The notes: a model not told the origin generated them from the letters alone. Shown: positions 7,229 to 14,722, counted from the stretch's first letter. The stretch is DNA of 23,810 nt from CAWDLX01 sp046728155 (GCA_046728155.1 JBKPDY010000131.1:1-23810), one strand, 5' to 3'. A program made the numbers and translations.

Positions 7229-7266
7229 TGTTTAACACTATCGGCCACAAGATCGAGTGTTAAACA
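7229..7266. promoter_or_regulatory. perfect 11-bp inverted repeat operator between divergent genes
   Basis: TGTTTAACACT at 7229-7239 is exactly mirrored by AGTGTTAAACA at 7256-7266, with 16 nt between. It is AT-rich in a GC-rich setting and begins one base upstream of the RHH start codon, so a bound repressor would cover the RHH gene's transcription or translation start. The SUKH gene starts 89 bp to the right on the other strand and might share control. Autoregulation by the RHH protein is inference. Confidence 0.6.
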
Positions 7267-7354
7267 TACTCCCGGGGGCCCCGGGCGCCCCTGTTCGGCG
7301 CTACGAGGGCACGAGTCCCGCAGGTGGTGGGCTTCGGTGATGGTTTACTGAGGC

Positions 7355-7900
7355 GTGACCGGGCCCGCTGAGGATTTGCGTCGCATCTATGCGAGCACGG
7401 ATGTTGAGCCCGCACTCGGTTGGCCTGCTGTCCACGCGTTCGAGGAAGCAAACGGGATCGCACTGCCGGAACCGTACCGGACCTTCACAGCGACCGTGAC
7501 CGCCGGCGGCAAGCACGTCGGGCCGCCCGTGTATGGCTTGGTGCAGCTTGGCCGGCTGCCGGATGGCTGGCCGCCCGACTGGCAGATCGCTGCCGCTGAG
7601 CCGTTCCCGCTAGACGCGGCTTGGATCTGGGAGGGCAACGAGGGCGAGCGCCCTGACGTCCCTTCGATCCACGACATATTCACCCACGGCATCGTGCCGC
7701 TTGGCACCGACGGCTGCGGAATGCACTGGGTACTCGTGGTCACCGGCTCCCAGCGCGGACACGTATGGTTGCTCTCCGACGTCGGCGCTCAGCCGTTCGG
7801 GCGGGAGTTCGGGCACACCACGGGAGACAGCGGCTTCCTCGGCTGGATCGAACATTGGCACTCTGGGGCGGAGTGGTGGAACGCCGCTCCGAACCAGTAA
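7355..7900 (+). CDS. SUKH (SMI1/KNR4) family protein
   Basis: The 181-residue product (GTG 7355; a weak GAGG lies only 1-4 nt upstream) begins VTGPAEDLRRIYA and shows the SUKH hallmarks: WPAVHAFEEANGIALPEPYR (the E-x(3)-G-[IL]-x-[LF]-P-x-[DE][YL] motif), a GLVQLGRLPDGW segment, and W-rich C-terminal parts (DSGFLGWIEHW). SUKH proteins are often immunity partners of polymorphic nuclease or deaminase toxins, but many in actinomycetes stand alone. No toxin gene is visible next to it. It is divergent from the broken RHH gene. The cytosolic location fits the lack of a signal peptide. Confidence 0.8.
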   Translation: MTGPAEDLRRIYASTDVEPALGWPAVHAFEEANGIALPEPYRTFTATVTAGGKHVGPPVYGLVQLGRLPDGWPPDWQIAAAEPFPLDAAWIWEGNEGERPDVPSIHDIFTHGIVPLGTDGCGMHWVLVVTGSQRGHVWLLSDVGAQPFGREFGHTTGDSGFLGWIEHWHSGAEWWNAAPNQ

Positions 7901-7924
7901 CCCCATCATCAAGATCGTCTAGCC

Positions 7925-8115
7925 CGAGGTGTCACCGCTGCTTGATGACGGCCCGGTGCCGGCGGCGATTGACCGGCTGCTGAAGATCAGCGAGGGGCGT
8001 TGATGCGCCGGCGAAGGCCACGGTGCTGACGATGGACGCGATCGAGGCGGAGATCGCCAAGCTCGAGCAGGAGTTGGCGGCAGCCGATGAGCACGCTGGA
8101 TCTGCACAAGCTTGA
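7925..8115 (+). pseudogene. possible small-terminase C-terminal remnant
   Basis: One frame from about 7925 reads EVSPLLDDGPVPAAIDRLLK then ISEGR and stops at 8000-8002; after a one-frame shift a second reads PAKATVLTMDAIEAEIAKLE then QELAAADE, stopping at 8113-8115 and overlapping the large-terminase start at 8087. A charged helix-rich end directly before and overlapping a terminase large subunit is where phages place the small terminase subunit. The assignment rests on position and helical character, not on a recognised domain. Confidence 0.3.
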
Positions 8116-9617
8116 CCGGCTGCCCGAGCTAAGGCGGTTGCAGGAGGAGAAGCAGCGCCGCGCCAAGGCCGCGCTATCGAAGATCGACGTGTTCGCGAAG
8201 CTGGAGTACGTCCCGACACCGCGGCAGCAGCTCTTCCACGACGCTGACGAGTTCGACGTGCTGTTTGGTGGTTCGGCCGGCGGCGGCAAGACGCGGGCCC
8301 TGCTGATGGATGACATCCGGGACGCGATCCGCCACCCGGGCATCCGGATCGGCGCCTTCCGCCGCACGTACGGGGAGCTGAAGGAGTCACTGCTAGCGGA
8401 GCTGGCGCTGTAGGAGTACGCCCGCGCTGTCGGCGCCGTCTGGAATGGCGGGCAGTACGAGCTGCGCTTCCCGAACGGGTCGCTCATCATGTACCGCTAC
8501 GCCTCCTCGGTCGGGACGCTACCCGCCGGCAGGGTGGCCAGTATCAGAAGCTGACCTTCGACGAGCGGAACCTGACCCCGCCGGATGTGATCGCGTTCCT
8601 GGAGTCCCGGATCCGCTCCGGCCGCGCCGACATCCCGGTCATCGGGATCCGCTCCGGCACGAACCCGGGCGGCCCCGGCCACGGCGCCAGCAAGATGCTC
8701 TATATCACCCCAACCAACTACGGCGAGACCACCTATGTGGACGCTCGCGGCCGGACCCGTTCGCTTCATCCCCTCAAAGCTGTCCGGACAACCCGCACGT
8801 CAATCCCGAGTACTCGCAGGACCTGCAGGCGCTGCCGGACAAGCTGCGTCGGGCCTTCGTGGACGGGGACTGGGACGTGTTCGCAGGCCAGATGTTCAGC
8901 GAGTGGAGCCACGAGCGGCACACCATCGCCCCCTTCACGGTGCCGACCAAATGGCGCCGCTACAACGGGGTCGACTGGGGCTACGCCGCCCCGTGGGTGG
9001 TGCTGTGGGACGCCGTCGATGAGGACGGCCGGGTATACATCTACCGGGAGATCTACAAGACGCAGGTCGGGGAAACCGATCAGGCGAAGCAGATCCTCGC
9101 CGCCGAGGCCCCCGGATGAGCAGGTGCTGCAGCGCTACGCGGACGACGCAATGTGGATCGGGCGTGGTGAGGCCAAGCCGATCTCCGACGTGTACAGGGC
9201 GAACGGGGTGCACCTCACGCCGGCCGGAAAAAGCGTGTCCAGGGTCAACGGCTGGCAGCGCATCCACGCCTACCTCGCGGACGGTCCCGCCTGCCCCCAT
9301 CACGGGCGCTCGGCTGGGACACCCGCCCGATGATGCACATCTTCACCACATGCCCCGACCTGATCCGCACCCTCCCCGATCTGCCGCACGCCACCTCCGG
9401 TGATCCGGAGGACGCGGGCACCGACAGTGAAGATCACGCCCCCGACGCGCTGCGGTACATGCTCGTCAATCTCGGCTCCGGCCCGGAGTTCGTCATCCTC
9501 CCCGAGCGGCAACCCGAAACCCAGCGCCCTCTCACCGTGGCACCAGGCGGCACCTATGCGATCCGCCGCGACGCCAACCAGGCCCCCAGCTTCGCCAGCG
9601 TCTACGGCGAAGACTGA
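8087..9617 (+). pseudogene. phage terminase large subunit, nonsense and multiple frameshifts
   Basis: ATG 8087 begins an N-terminal part with TPRQQLFHDADEFDVLFGG and a Walker A motif GGSAGGGKT (residues 61-69), as in phage DNA-packaging ATPases. A TAG at 8411-8413 stops it; the same frame continues EYARAVGAVWNGGQYELRFP to about 8530. Homology then jumps frame near 8535 (LTFDERNLTPPDVIAFLESR), 8755, 8785 (NPHVNPEYSQDLQALPDKLR), 9112 and 9300, finishing DHAPDALRYMLVN at 9467. The C-terminal nuclease part is visible: YNGVDWGYAAPWVVLWDAVD carries the first acidic residue of the RNase H-like fold, and D-A-L-R-Y the last. In an intact phage this enzyme cuts concatemers and pumps DNA into capsids. 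With at least six lesions it is dead. Confidence 0.85.
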
Positions 9618-9706
9618 GCCGGTGCCGCGCGTGAGCCAGCCCGCCGACCTCGCCGCGTGCTCGCAAAGATAGAGGACCCTTCGCTTCGTCAGTAGCTTGG
9701 TTAAAC

Positions 9707-10255
9707 ATGGATCGCGGGATGGTACTCATACCCGGGGCGATGCTTGGCCCACATCAGCCGTTGCTCAGCTACAGCTGGCTAGCCGGCCGAGCGCGCGGCG
9801 CTGCCGCCCATCACGTGGAGTGGCCCGCCGAGCCTCCGTCGGTCAGGGACCCCGCGGCCGCCGCCCGTTGGGTGATCGATCAGATCGCCGGGGTGCTCGC
9901 AGCGTTTCCAGTCAAGCAACCGGTGCTCGTGGGAAAGTCGCTGGGAACCTACGCTGCCGCGCTGGCCGCTGAGCGAGGTCTGGTTGGCATTTGGCACACG
10001 CCGCTGCTCCCTGATCCGCTGTGCGTCGCCGCACTGCGCCAAACGCCCGCGCCGTTCATGCTCATTGGCGGCACAGTGGACTCGATGTGGGATGGCGTGT
10101 TGGCCCGCGAGCTAACACCACATGTAGTCGAGATAGCTGGTGCGGATCACGGCATGATCGTGACTGGTGAGCCGTTGGCGCGCTCCGCTGAGGCGCTCGG
10201 CAACGTCGTCACGGCCATCGAGGAGTTCTTGGATCGGTGGGTCTGGCGGACCTGA
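9707..10255 (+). CDS. small alpha/beta hydrolase
   Basis: The 182-residue product starts MDRGMVLIPGAMLGP (ATG 9707; ATG 9719 is an alternative, neither has a strong ribosome site). It has the nucleophile elbow VGKSLG with Ser at residue 78, an acid candidate in GGTVDSMWD (Asp 125), and the catalytic His in GADHGM (residue 148), in the order and spacing of a compact alpha/beta hydrolase without a lid domain. The substrate is unknown; relatives include small esterases and proteins annotated only as hydrolases. There is no signal peptide. It is intact although both neighbours are phage remnants, and it ends 12 bp before a small gene that repeats the terminase tail, suggesting coupling or a shared transcript. 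Confidence 0.75.
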   Translation: MDRGMVLIPGAMLGPHQPLLSYSWLAGRARGAAAHHVEWPAEPPSVRDPAAAARWVIDQIAGVLAAFPVKQPVLVGKSLGTYAAALAAERGLVGIWHTPLLPDPLCVAALRQTPAPFMLIGGTVDSMWDGVLARELTPHVVEIAGADHGMIVTGEPLARSAEALGNVVTAIEEFLDRWVWRT

Positions 10256-10266
10256 GCCGCGGGTAC

Positions 10267-10455
10267 ATGCTCATCAATCTCGGCTCGGGCCCGGAGCTGG
10301 TCATCCTGCCGAGCCTCGAAACCCGGGAGCCGATCGCCGTCGCACCGACCGGCACCTACGCCGTCCGGCTTCCTGACGCCGCGCCGAGCTTCGCCGGCGT
10401 ATGGGCCGACGACGACCAGCCTATGCGCGGCGGAGTACGCGCCTACAACTTCTGA
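10267..10455 (+). CDS. small protein duplicating the terminase C-terminal tail
   Basis: From ATG 10267 the 62-residue product reads MLINLGSGPELVILPSLETR then EPIAVAPTGTYAVRLPDAAP and SFAGVWADDD. It matches most positions of the terminase remnant's end at 9459-9617 (MLVNLGSGPEFVILPERQPE, TVAPGGTYAIRRD, APSFASVYGED). The similarity begins at the same YML residues in both. A GTG at 10237 in the same frame overlaps the hydrolase gene and is an alternative start. The fold looks like a small beta-barrel; the role is unknown. It is either a free-standing copy of a domain used by phages or all that remains of a second terminase. Confidence 0.55.
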   Translation: MLINLGSGPELVILPSLETREPIAVAPTGTYAVRLPDAAPSFAGVWADDDQPMRGGVRAYNF

Positions 10456-10486
10456 CTGCCTTGTCGTTGAGCACCCATCGAAGCGT

Positions 10487-10504
10487 CGCTCATGCCGATG
10501 AGCG
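10487..10504 (+). terminator. short hairpin after the small gene
   Basis: CGCTCAT at 10487-10493 pairs with ATGAGCG at 10498-10504 over a 4-nt loop, 32 nt after a stop codon. No T-run; weak support. Confidence 0.3.
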
Positions 10505-10994
10505 GGCGCCGCGATGCAAGGTTCCCCAATGCGGTCATAGGTCGCTAAACGACGGCGTCAATTGACTCAACATGGAGGTAGGCGACGACCCTGGGGCCCT
10601 CTGTCACCACAAGTACGTCGCCGGCGCCGGTAAGGTTGGGTGGAGCGTTGTCTACGGCAAGCCATCGAGCATCGGCGGGCGATCTCCAGGCCATCCGGTC
10701 CTTGACGCGAATGACAATCGAGGCCAGTTGTCCGCGTTAGCAGGTGGGACGTACGCGGTAGCGGCGTAATCCTGCTCCGCAGGCGTCTGCGGAGGTCCCG
10801 ATAAACGCCCGCCCTGGTCAGCGGTTAGCCAGACAACATAACCATGGAAGGGGAACGGGCCGTCGATGCGCACGAGCCGAGCATGTCACGAAACGTCCGT
10901 GTAACGGCAGCACCCTCATCTGCCGCTCACCGCGCGTTGCAGGAATGGCAGACCAGATTGCCGTCAAAGCCGTTGTCGGCCATGATCGCACTCC
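10505..10994. other. no well-supported gene
   Basis: A 65-codon plus-strand frame at 10572-10769 ends LAGGTYAVAA, faintly like the GGTYAI/GTYAVR motif of the terminase tail, but lacks a ribosome site and the rest of the pattern. On the minus strand a frame ending at 10927-10943 reads NGFDGNLVCHSCNAR, reminiscent of the last helix of HNH nucleases (N-L-x-C-x-x-C-N), yet no HNH core precedes it. CCCTCATCTGCCGCT at 10913-10927 is the reverse complement of 15 nt at 20634-20648. No other structure is seen. Confidence 0.35.
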
Positions 10995-11678
10995 ATGGTG
11001 CAGACGTACCGCCGCCCAGTGAGCAGAGTGGCTTTGACCGTTGAGCCCGAGTTGGCCAGCTGGGACGCAGCCGGTCAGCCGAGTCAGCTTCGTCTGACCG
11101 GCTTCCTCGCCCACGTCGAAACAATTGCCGCCTCCCTCATGGTTGACGTCGACGGTCGGTTCGCCGTGGAGCTCATCGTCGGGCTGCCCGACGGCACGTC
11201 GCTGACCGCGGGCGGCCGGGACCTCGACAACTACCTGTACCCGGTAGCTCAGCGTCTCGGTCCGGCCCGGCTGGCTGCGGTGTTTGGCCGCAAAACGCAC
11301 GGACCGTCATCGCTTGCGATCGAACTTGCGCAACCCGACACCGCCGCGGTAGCACCGCATTTCACGACCCGGATGACCGGCTCATACGAACGCGAAGAAT
11401 GGAAGCAGAGGCTCCGTGATCGACTGCGCCACCACGGAACCGGCCCTAAGACGGTTGGTCCACTCTCGGTGAGCCTGGGGTTGACGACCGGTGCGCAGCG
11501 CAACTGGGCTAATCTTTGGAAGCCGCTGATCGACTCACTTGGTCCCATCCTGGGTGAGGACCCGAACCGACCATTTCATCCCCACGATGACCGCGTCGTC
11601 GATCTTAGTCTTCACCACCATGTCGACATCGAGATCGGCCACGATGTGATCATCGACGTATGGTGGGCTGGCTCATAA
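10995..11678 (+). CDS. hypothetical protein with two RusA-like halves
   Basis: The 227-residue product has no signal peptide. The first half has a strand then DLDNYLYPVAQRLG; the second has LSVSLGLTTG then NWANLWKPLIDSLGPILGED and NRPFHPHDDRVVDLSLHHHV. RusA-type Holliday-junction resolvases share a strand, a D-x-D-N-L-x-K-x-x-x-D-A-L motif and a later D-D-x-x-V. Half one keeps D-L-D-N, half two keeps the K-P-L-I-D-S-L helix and the DDRVV. So the protein looks like a fused or internally duplicated RusA-like fold with the acidic residues split between halves. Activity is doubtful and the family call is tentative. It stands between terminase and portal remnants and could be a phage gene. ATG 10995 lacks a good ribosome site; GTG 11019 or 11028 are possible. 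Confidence 0.5.
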   Translation: MVQTYRRPVSRVALTVEPELASWDAAGQPSQLRLTGFLAHVETIAASLMVDVDGRFAVELIVGLPDGTSLTAGGRDLDNYLYPVAQRLGPARLAAVFGRKTHGPSSLAIELAQPDTAAVAPHFTTRMTGSYEREEWKQRLRDRLRHHGTGPKTVGPLSVSLGLTTGAQRNWANLWKPLIDSLGPILGEDPNRPFHPHDDRVVDLSLHHHVDIEIGHDVIIDVWWAGS

Positions 11679-11805
11679 TGGCGTGCACTCTCTCGCCGCT
11701 GTTCGTACCAAGCCGAGCGGTCAGCGGATTCTGGGCCGGTTGAAGCCTCCGTAGCCGCCGCATCAGTCTTCACCCGCTCATCGACATCCTCGACTCTCGA
11801 CCGGC

Positions 11806-11815
11806 AAGGAGGTGA
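11806..11815 (+). promoter_or_regulatory. full-length Shine-Dalgarno before the portal remnant
   Basis: AAGGAGGTGA complements ten bases of the 16S rRNA 3' end, 6 nt before GTG 11822. It fixes the portal start and is far stronger than ribosome sites elsewhere in the window, as expected for a highly expressed phage late gene. Confidence 0.7.
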
Positions 11816-11821
11816 CCTGCC

Positions 11822-12165
11822 GTGGGCATCGCCGACCGTGTACGCACCCGGGTCGCAGGCTGGCTCGCGCCCGCGCTTGCCGCCGACGTGATCGTCGAGA
11901 CGGCTCCCGCGCGCGAGCCGGTCGCGGTGGCGCGCCAGGGCTTCGAGTACGGGGTGCCGCGGCCGGTCATCAATGAGGTGTACAGCGGGCTCGGCGCCTC
12001 CACCCAGTCCGACCGGCGGACATGCAGCCGCTCCACGAGGCATGCCTCGCCTGCCCTGGTCATGGACCGGGGCCAACGCGATCGCCCGCACCATCACCGC
12101 CGGGGGGTCTTACGATGGACTGGGATGCGGACACCGGCGAGGGCAGCGACGGTCTCGGTCAGCGC
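11822..12165 (+). pseudogene. phage portal protein, N-terminal remnant with frameshifts
   Basis: GTG 11822 begins GIADRVRTRVAGWLAPALAA, then REPVAVARQGFEYGVPRPVI and NEVYSGLGASTQSDRR. The continuation is split over frames: MQPLHEACLACP from 12022, then PWSWTGANAIARTITAGG in a third frame near 12055-12108, then LTMDWDADTGEG from about 12110. In order these fit the N-terminus of a portal protein of actinobacteriophage type (the dodecamer at the capsid vertex through which DNA enters); an aromatic run followed by N-A-I-A-R-T-I helices is typical. At least three indels are needed, and everything after about 12160 (more than 300 residues) is missing. Downstream is a minus-strand host gene. Confidence 0.6.
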
Positions 12166-12234
12166 CGAACGGTCCTAATCTACGGCGCAACTGGCCGTGG
12201 TCTTGGTTCCTCGATCTTGGCAGCTTGAATCCGG

Positions 12235-12663
12235 CTACCCGACGGGGTCGAGACGGACGATGGGAAACCTGCGGACCGTCCGGGTTTCATACTGGGCGGC
12301 GTCGGGCCAGTATGCCTTCCAGATGCCGTAGAGCCGTCCCCACTCCGGCGAGGTCGAGCGGACGACGGTGGTCTTCACCCGCAGGGTGCGGTCGCCGACC
12401 TCGATGGTCGTCTCGCCAGACCCCGCTTCGATGTTGGCGACCCACAACGGATCCTCGTCCGCGCCACCCATCGTGCCGCAGACCAGATAGCTGTCGCCGT
12501 CGCTCGCGGCCACCAAGGGAGTCACCCTTTCCTGGCCGCTGCGCCGCCCGACATAGTGCAGCAGTGCCAGCCGTTTGCCTTCGAAGTGCCCGCCGACAAC
12601 CCCGGCGTTGGCCCGGAAGGTCTCGATGATCGGGTCATTCATGCTGGCCATGCGATACTTCAC
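12235..12663 (-). CDS. F420-dependent nitroreductase (Ddn/DUF385) family protein
   Basis: The 142-residue product reads NDPIIETFRANAGVVGGHFE, LALLHYVGRRSGQERVTPLV, SYLVCGTMGGADEDPLWVAN and TTIEVGDRTLRVKTTVV, the split-barrel pattern of deazaflavin-dependent nitroreductases, with the R-S-G-x-x-R-V-x-P-L motif and the G-G-A-x-x-x-P-x-W-x-x-N motif near the cofactor. Mycobacterial Ddn reduces quinones and nitroimidazoles with F420H2. The substrate here is unknown. Start candidates are GTG 12663, ATG 12651 and ATG 12642; none has a clear ribosome site, so a leaderless transcript from GTG 12663 is possible. An AT-rich promoter-like island lies directly upstream. Length equals the family's usual size and the gene looks intact. 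Confidence 0.85.
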   Translation of the reverse strand: MKYRMASMNDPIIETFRANAGVVGGHFEGKRLALLHYVGRRSGQERVTPLVAASDGDSYLVCGTMGGADEDPLWVANIEAGSGETTIEVGDRTLRVKTTVVRSTSPEWGRLYGIWKAYWPDAAQYETRTVRRFPIVRLDPVG

Positions 12664-12667
12664 CCGT

Positions 12668-12710
12668 CAAATTCTTATCAGATATTGGATAATCAGCTGA
12701 ATAATAGCCC
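12668..12710. promoter_or_regulatory. AT-rich island between divergent genes
   Basis: About 40 bp of mostly A/T in a high-GC window, directly before the nitroreductase gene on the minus strand. It contains the palindrome TCAGCTGA and mirrored TATT/AATA segments around it. It is the best candidate for the nitroreductase promoter and an operator. Exact -10 and -35 boxes cannot be assigned with confidence. Confidence 0.35.
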
Positions 12711-12864
12711 GCGTTGCTACCCCATGCGACATGACCGGGCCAACGGGCAGTGCCCCACCCCGCAGGAGCTTGCGCTTCTGTAGACGTGGAACCCATCGCC
12801 CGCCCGGCCGACCATTGTCCGAAGAACCCGACAAAGCCACCAGAACCCGCGAGCCGAAGCCACA

Positions 12865-13674
12865 ATGGTCGACATGAAGCGCAGCAGGTGGCGGGGCCTC
12901 GTCGCGGCGCTGCTGGCGGGCGTTGTCCTGGGCGCGGTCTTCGTCGTGGTGTGGCAGCACGTGCGCCCTCGACTGCCTACCATCGCGGCGGCAACGTCCA
13001 CGCTCGACCAGGCGATTGCAGCTGTGATCGCGGCGGCCGGTAACGACGCCGCAGTCGCAGTCACCGGGCTGGTCCCGTCCGCCTCGTGTCAGAAGAGGTT
13101 CCTCGCTAAAGGCAGCCTCTACACCCGTACCGCGGATCTCTACACCGAGGCCGGTCGAGAAGGCGACGTCATCGACCGGATCGCCGCCGCCCTGCCCGCC
13201 ACCGAGCATCCGGTACGGACCACACACCCACCCGCTGGCCCGTCCTCGTTGACGGCCGACCTGCGCGACGGCATCCGCCTGCAGGTCCTGCCTGTAAGCG
13301 CGGGCTGGCTGGCCGCCACCGCGCGGACCGACTGCCGGACCGGCACCCAGTCCCAACCCACCGCTCCGCCCGACGCGGCCACCGGCATCGGCCGGATCAC
13401 CCAACTCCTCGTCGCACTCGGCACAACCCCGGCCGGCTTTCACACCGACACGGTGGCCTGCTCGGCTGGGCGGATCATCACCCTCGACGCGATCAGCCAA
13501 CCCACCACAACAGACAAGGTCCCCCGCCGGCTTGCCAAGGTTGTGCCGGCAACCGCACGCCAGTTCACCTCCACCTCCAACCGGCTCGCCTGGCGCGACC
13601 AAAACACCAGCATGATCGTCGCAGCGTCCGACGACGGGACGCACATCACCGTCCAGCGCACGACAAGCTGCTAA
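12865..13674 (+). CDS. membrane-anchored extracytoplasmic protein, unknown family
   Basis: The 269-residue product starts MVDMKRSRWRG (ATG 12865 or 12874; no strong ribosome site), followed by one helix, GLVAALLAGVVLGAVFVVVW, that acts as a signal anchor. The rest is soluble: a helical part (STLDQAIAAVIAAAGNDAAV), a segment with SASCQKRFLAKGSLYTRTAD, and a C-terminal part with GFHTDTVACSAGRIITLDAI and a final TSC. Four Cys after the helix (at residues 77, 153, 198 and 269) could form two disulfides outside the cell. A 361-codon frame on the opposite strand is Arg/Gly-rich shadow. I do not recognise the family. Confidence 0.7.
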   Translation: MVDMKRSRWRGLVAALLAGVVLGAVFVVVWQHVRPRLPTIAAATSTLDQAIAAVIAAAGNDAAVAVTGLVPSASCQKRFLAKGSLYTRTADLYTEAGREGDVIDRIAAALPATEHPVRTTHPPAGPSSLTADLRDGIRLQVLPVSAGWLAATARTDCRTGTQSQPTAPPDAATGIGRITQLLVALGTTPAGFHTDTVACSAGRIITLDAISQPTTTDKVPRRLAKVVPATARQFTSTSNRLAWRDQNTSMIVAASDDGTHITVQRTTSC

Positions 13675-13687
13675 CTTCCTCGGAGCA

Positions 13688-13891
13688 TTGGGCGAACTCG
13701 TCCAACGCATGGACGACCCGAACGCACGGCACGCCCTCGCCCTCCCAGACAACCGCCGCTACCGCGGGCTGATCGCACTCCCGCCCGAACTTGCCCGAAT
13801 GCGGCTCAACCTGACGATCCTGTTCGTCAGCGGCGACGGCCAGGTCACCGAGGTCCTACAGTCGACACCGTCCCACGTCTGGCAACGATGA
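13688..13891 (+). CDS. short ORF, possibly a gene fragment
   Basis: From TTG 13688 (GGAG 5 nt upstream) 67 codons with strong G/C third-position bias read LGELVQRMDDPNARHALALP then LIALPPELARMRLNLTILFV and EVLQSTPSHVWQR. It looks like real protein, alternating helix and strand, but lacks a recognisable family and a good start; it may be the C-terminal end of a larger gene whose front was lost at the junction with the preceding gene. A terminator hairpin follows 72 nt later. Confidence 0.4.
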   Translation: MGELVQRMDDPNARHALALPDNRRYRGLIALPPELARMRLNLTILFVSGDGQVTEVLQSTPSHVWQR

Positions 13892-13963
13892 TCGCACTCG
13901 TCGCGGCAGAAGAGCGCATCCCCAAAGATCACCTGAGGCGAGCGAGGCGAGACGCCCGCAGGG

Positions 13964-13991
13964 CCGCAGAAGAAGTGAGCGGCTTCTGCGG
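13964..13991. terminator. bidirectional terminator hairpin
   Basis: CCGCAGAAG at 13964-13972 pairs perfectly with CTTCTGCGG at 13983-13991 over a 10-nt loop, between convergent genes ending at 13891 and 14004. A second, smaller GC hairpin (CCGCC/GGCGG) lies at the end of the minus-strand gene. Confidence 0.65.
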
Positions 13992-14003
13992 TACGGCCAC
14001 CGC

Positions 14004-14306
14004 CTACCGCCGCCGTTTCCGGCGGGGTCGGTGGCGGATGACTGCCAGACCGGCCGACGCCACGGTGCCGACGAGCGCCGCGACCGCCGGCAACGACTGA
14101 TGATGCTCGTTCGACACCACGCCCAACACCATCAGCGTCAACGCCAGCCCAAAGAACAGGTAGTACAGCCCAGAGTCACTCGCGCGCTGAAACGCGCGTC
14201 GATCGCCACGTGTGGCGCAGCCGGTCAACAGGACGACGGCCCCGTAGATCGCCACGGTGGCTCCGCCCACACCCGCAAGCAGACCCAGCCACGACCCGAG
14301 ATCCAT
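14004..14306 (-). CDS. three-helix membrane protein
   Basis: The 100-residue product reads MDLGSWLGLLAGVGGATVAI with three predicted membrane helices: about residues 6-29 (ending VVLLTGC), 47-64 (YYLFFGLALTLMVLGVVS) and 74-91 (AVAALVGTVASAGLAVI). A basic loop (ATRGDRRAFQRAS) and a basic tail (RHRPRRKRRR) should face the cytoplasm. ATG 14306 has no clear ribosome site. No family is recognised; the function is unknown. Confidence 0.65.
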   Translation of the reverse strand: MDLGSWLGLLAGVGGATVAIYGAVVLLTGCATRGDRRAFQRASDSGLYYLFFGLALTLMVLGVVSNEHHQSLPAVAALVGTVASAGLAVIRHRPRRKRRR

Positions 14307-14722
14307 CGCGTTGTAAAACCCGCTCGCCGATCCTAGAACCGAGACCCACTGACGGCTGACGCATTCTTCTCGGCATGACCGTGCGGTTGACCTTGGTGCC
14401 GGGGCGCGCGATCAGCGGCAGTTGAGCGCGTTCAGCTCGTCGGGTAGTGACGTTCGTCGTCCACGACGGCACGGTGCAGAGGCCGGCAGACTGTAGCAGT
14501 TCGCTGGTGTTGTCCCGTCGGCTCGGGCCTGGAGGACCGCCGTGACCGGCGCCCCCGTGAGGTTGTTGCCGGATGTCGACACGGGTCTCCAGCTGGGTCT
14601 ATGTTCACAACAGTTAATTGGCAGTTAGCAATCGCCGCGAGTCTGGTGGTCTGTCGTGACGTCTCGGCGGGCCACACCTGTCCCTTTGCGCAACGTGCTG
14701 GTCCCGGCCGAGGAGGACAACG
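14307..14722. other. gene-free stretch upstream of the GH3 gene
   Basis: Contains one copy of the direct repeat (14396-14425) and an AT-richer patch at 14600-14630 (two CAGTTA units 12 bp apart) that may hold the GH3 promoter. No convincing gene on either strand, and no LacI-type sugar operator was recognised. Confidence 0.4.
14396..14425 (+). repeat. direct repeat, copy 1 (see 20617)
   Basis: The sequence from GTGCCGGG through CGCGATCAGCGGCAG to TTGAG matches 20617-20645 in the same direction with a one-base gap and two or three substitutions. It lies in non-coding DNA. Together the two copies enclose the GH3, TnpB, TnpC and IS1380 genes. Confidence 0.7.

Noticed and set aside
7355..7900. 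SUKH gene as part of a toxin-immunity pair
   Set aside because: No adjacent toxin, RHS/polymorphic repeat or secretion gene is visible, so the pairing cannot be claimed.
12667..13752. 361-codon open frame on the minus strand
   Set aside because: Arg/Gly/Ala-rich with no motif, no ribosome site, and antisense to a plus-strand gene with a clear signal anchor and paired cysteines; a high-GC shadow.
13888..14100. Frame overlapping the previous stop as ATGA, suggesting coupling
   Set aside because: It runs through the bidirectional terminator hairpin at 13964-13991 and into the antisense of a membrane protein; its product is mostly Arg and Ala.
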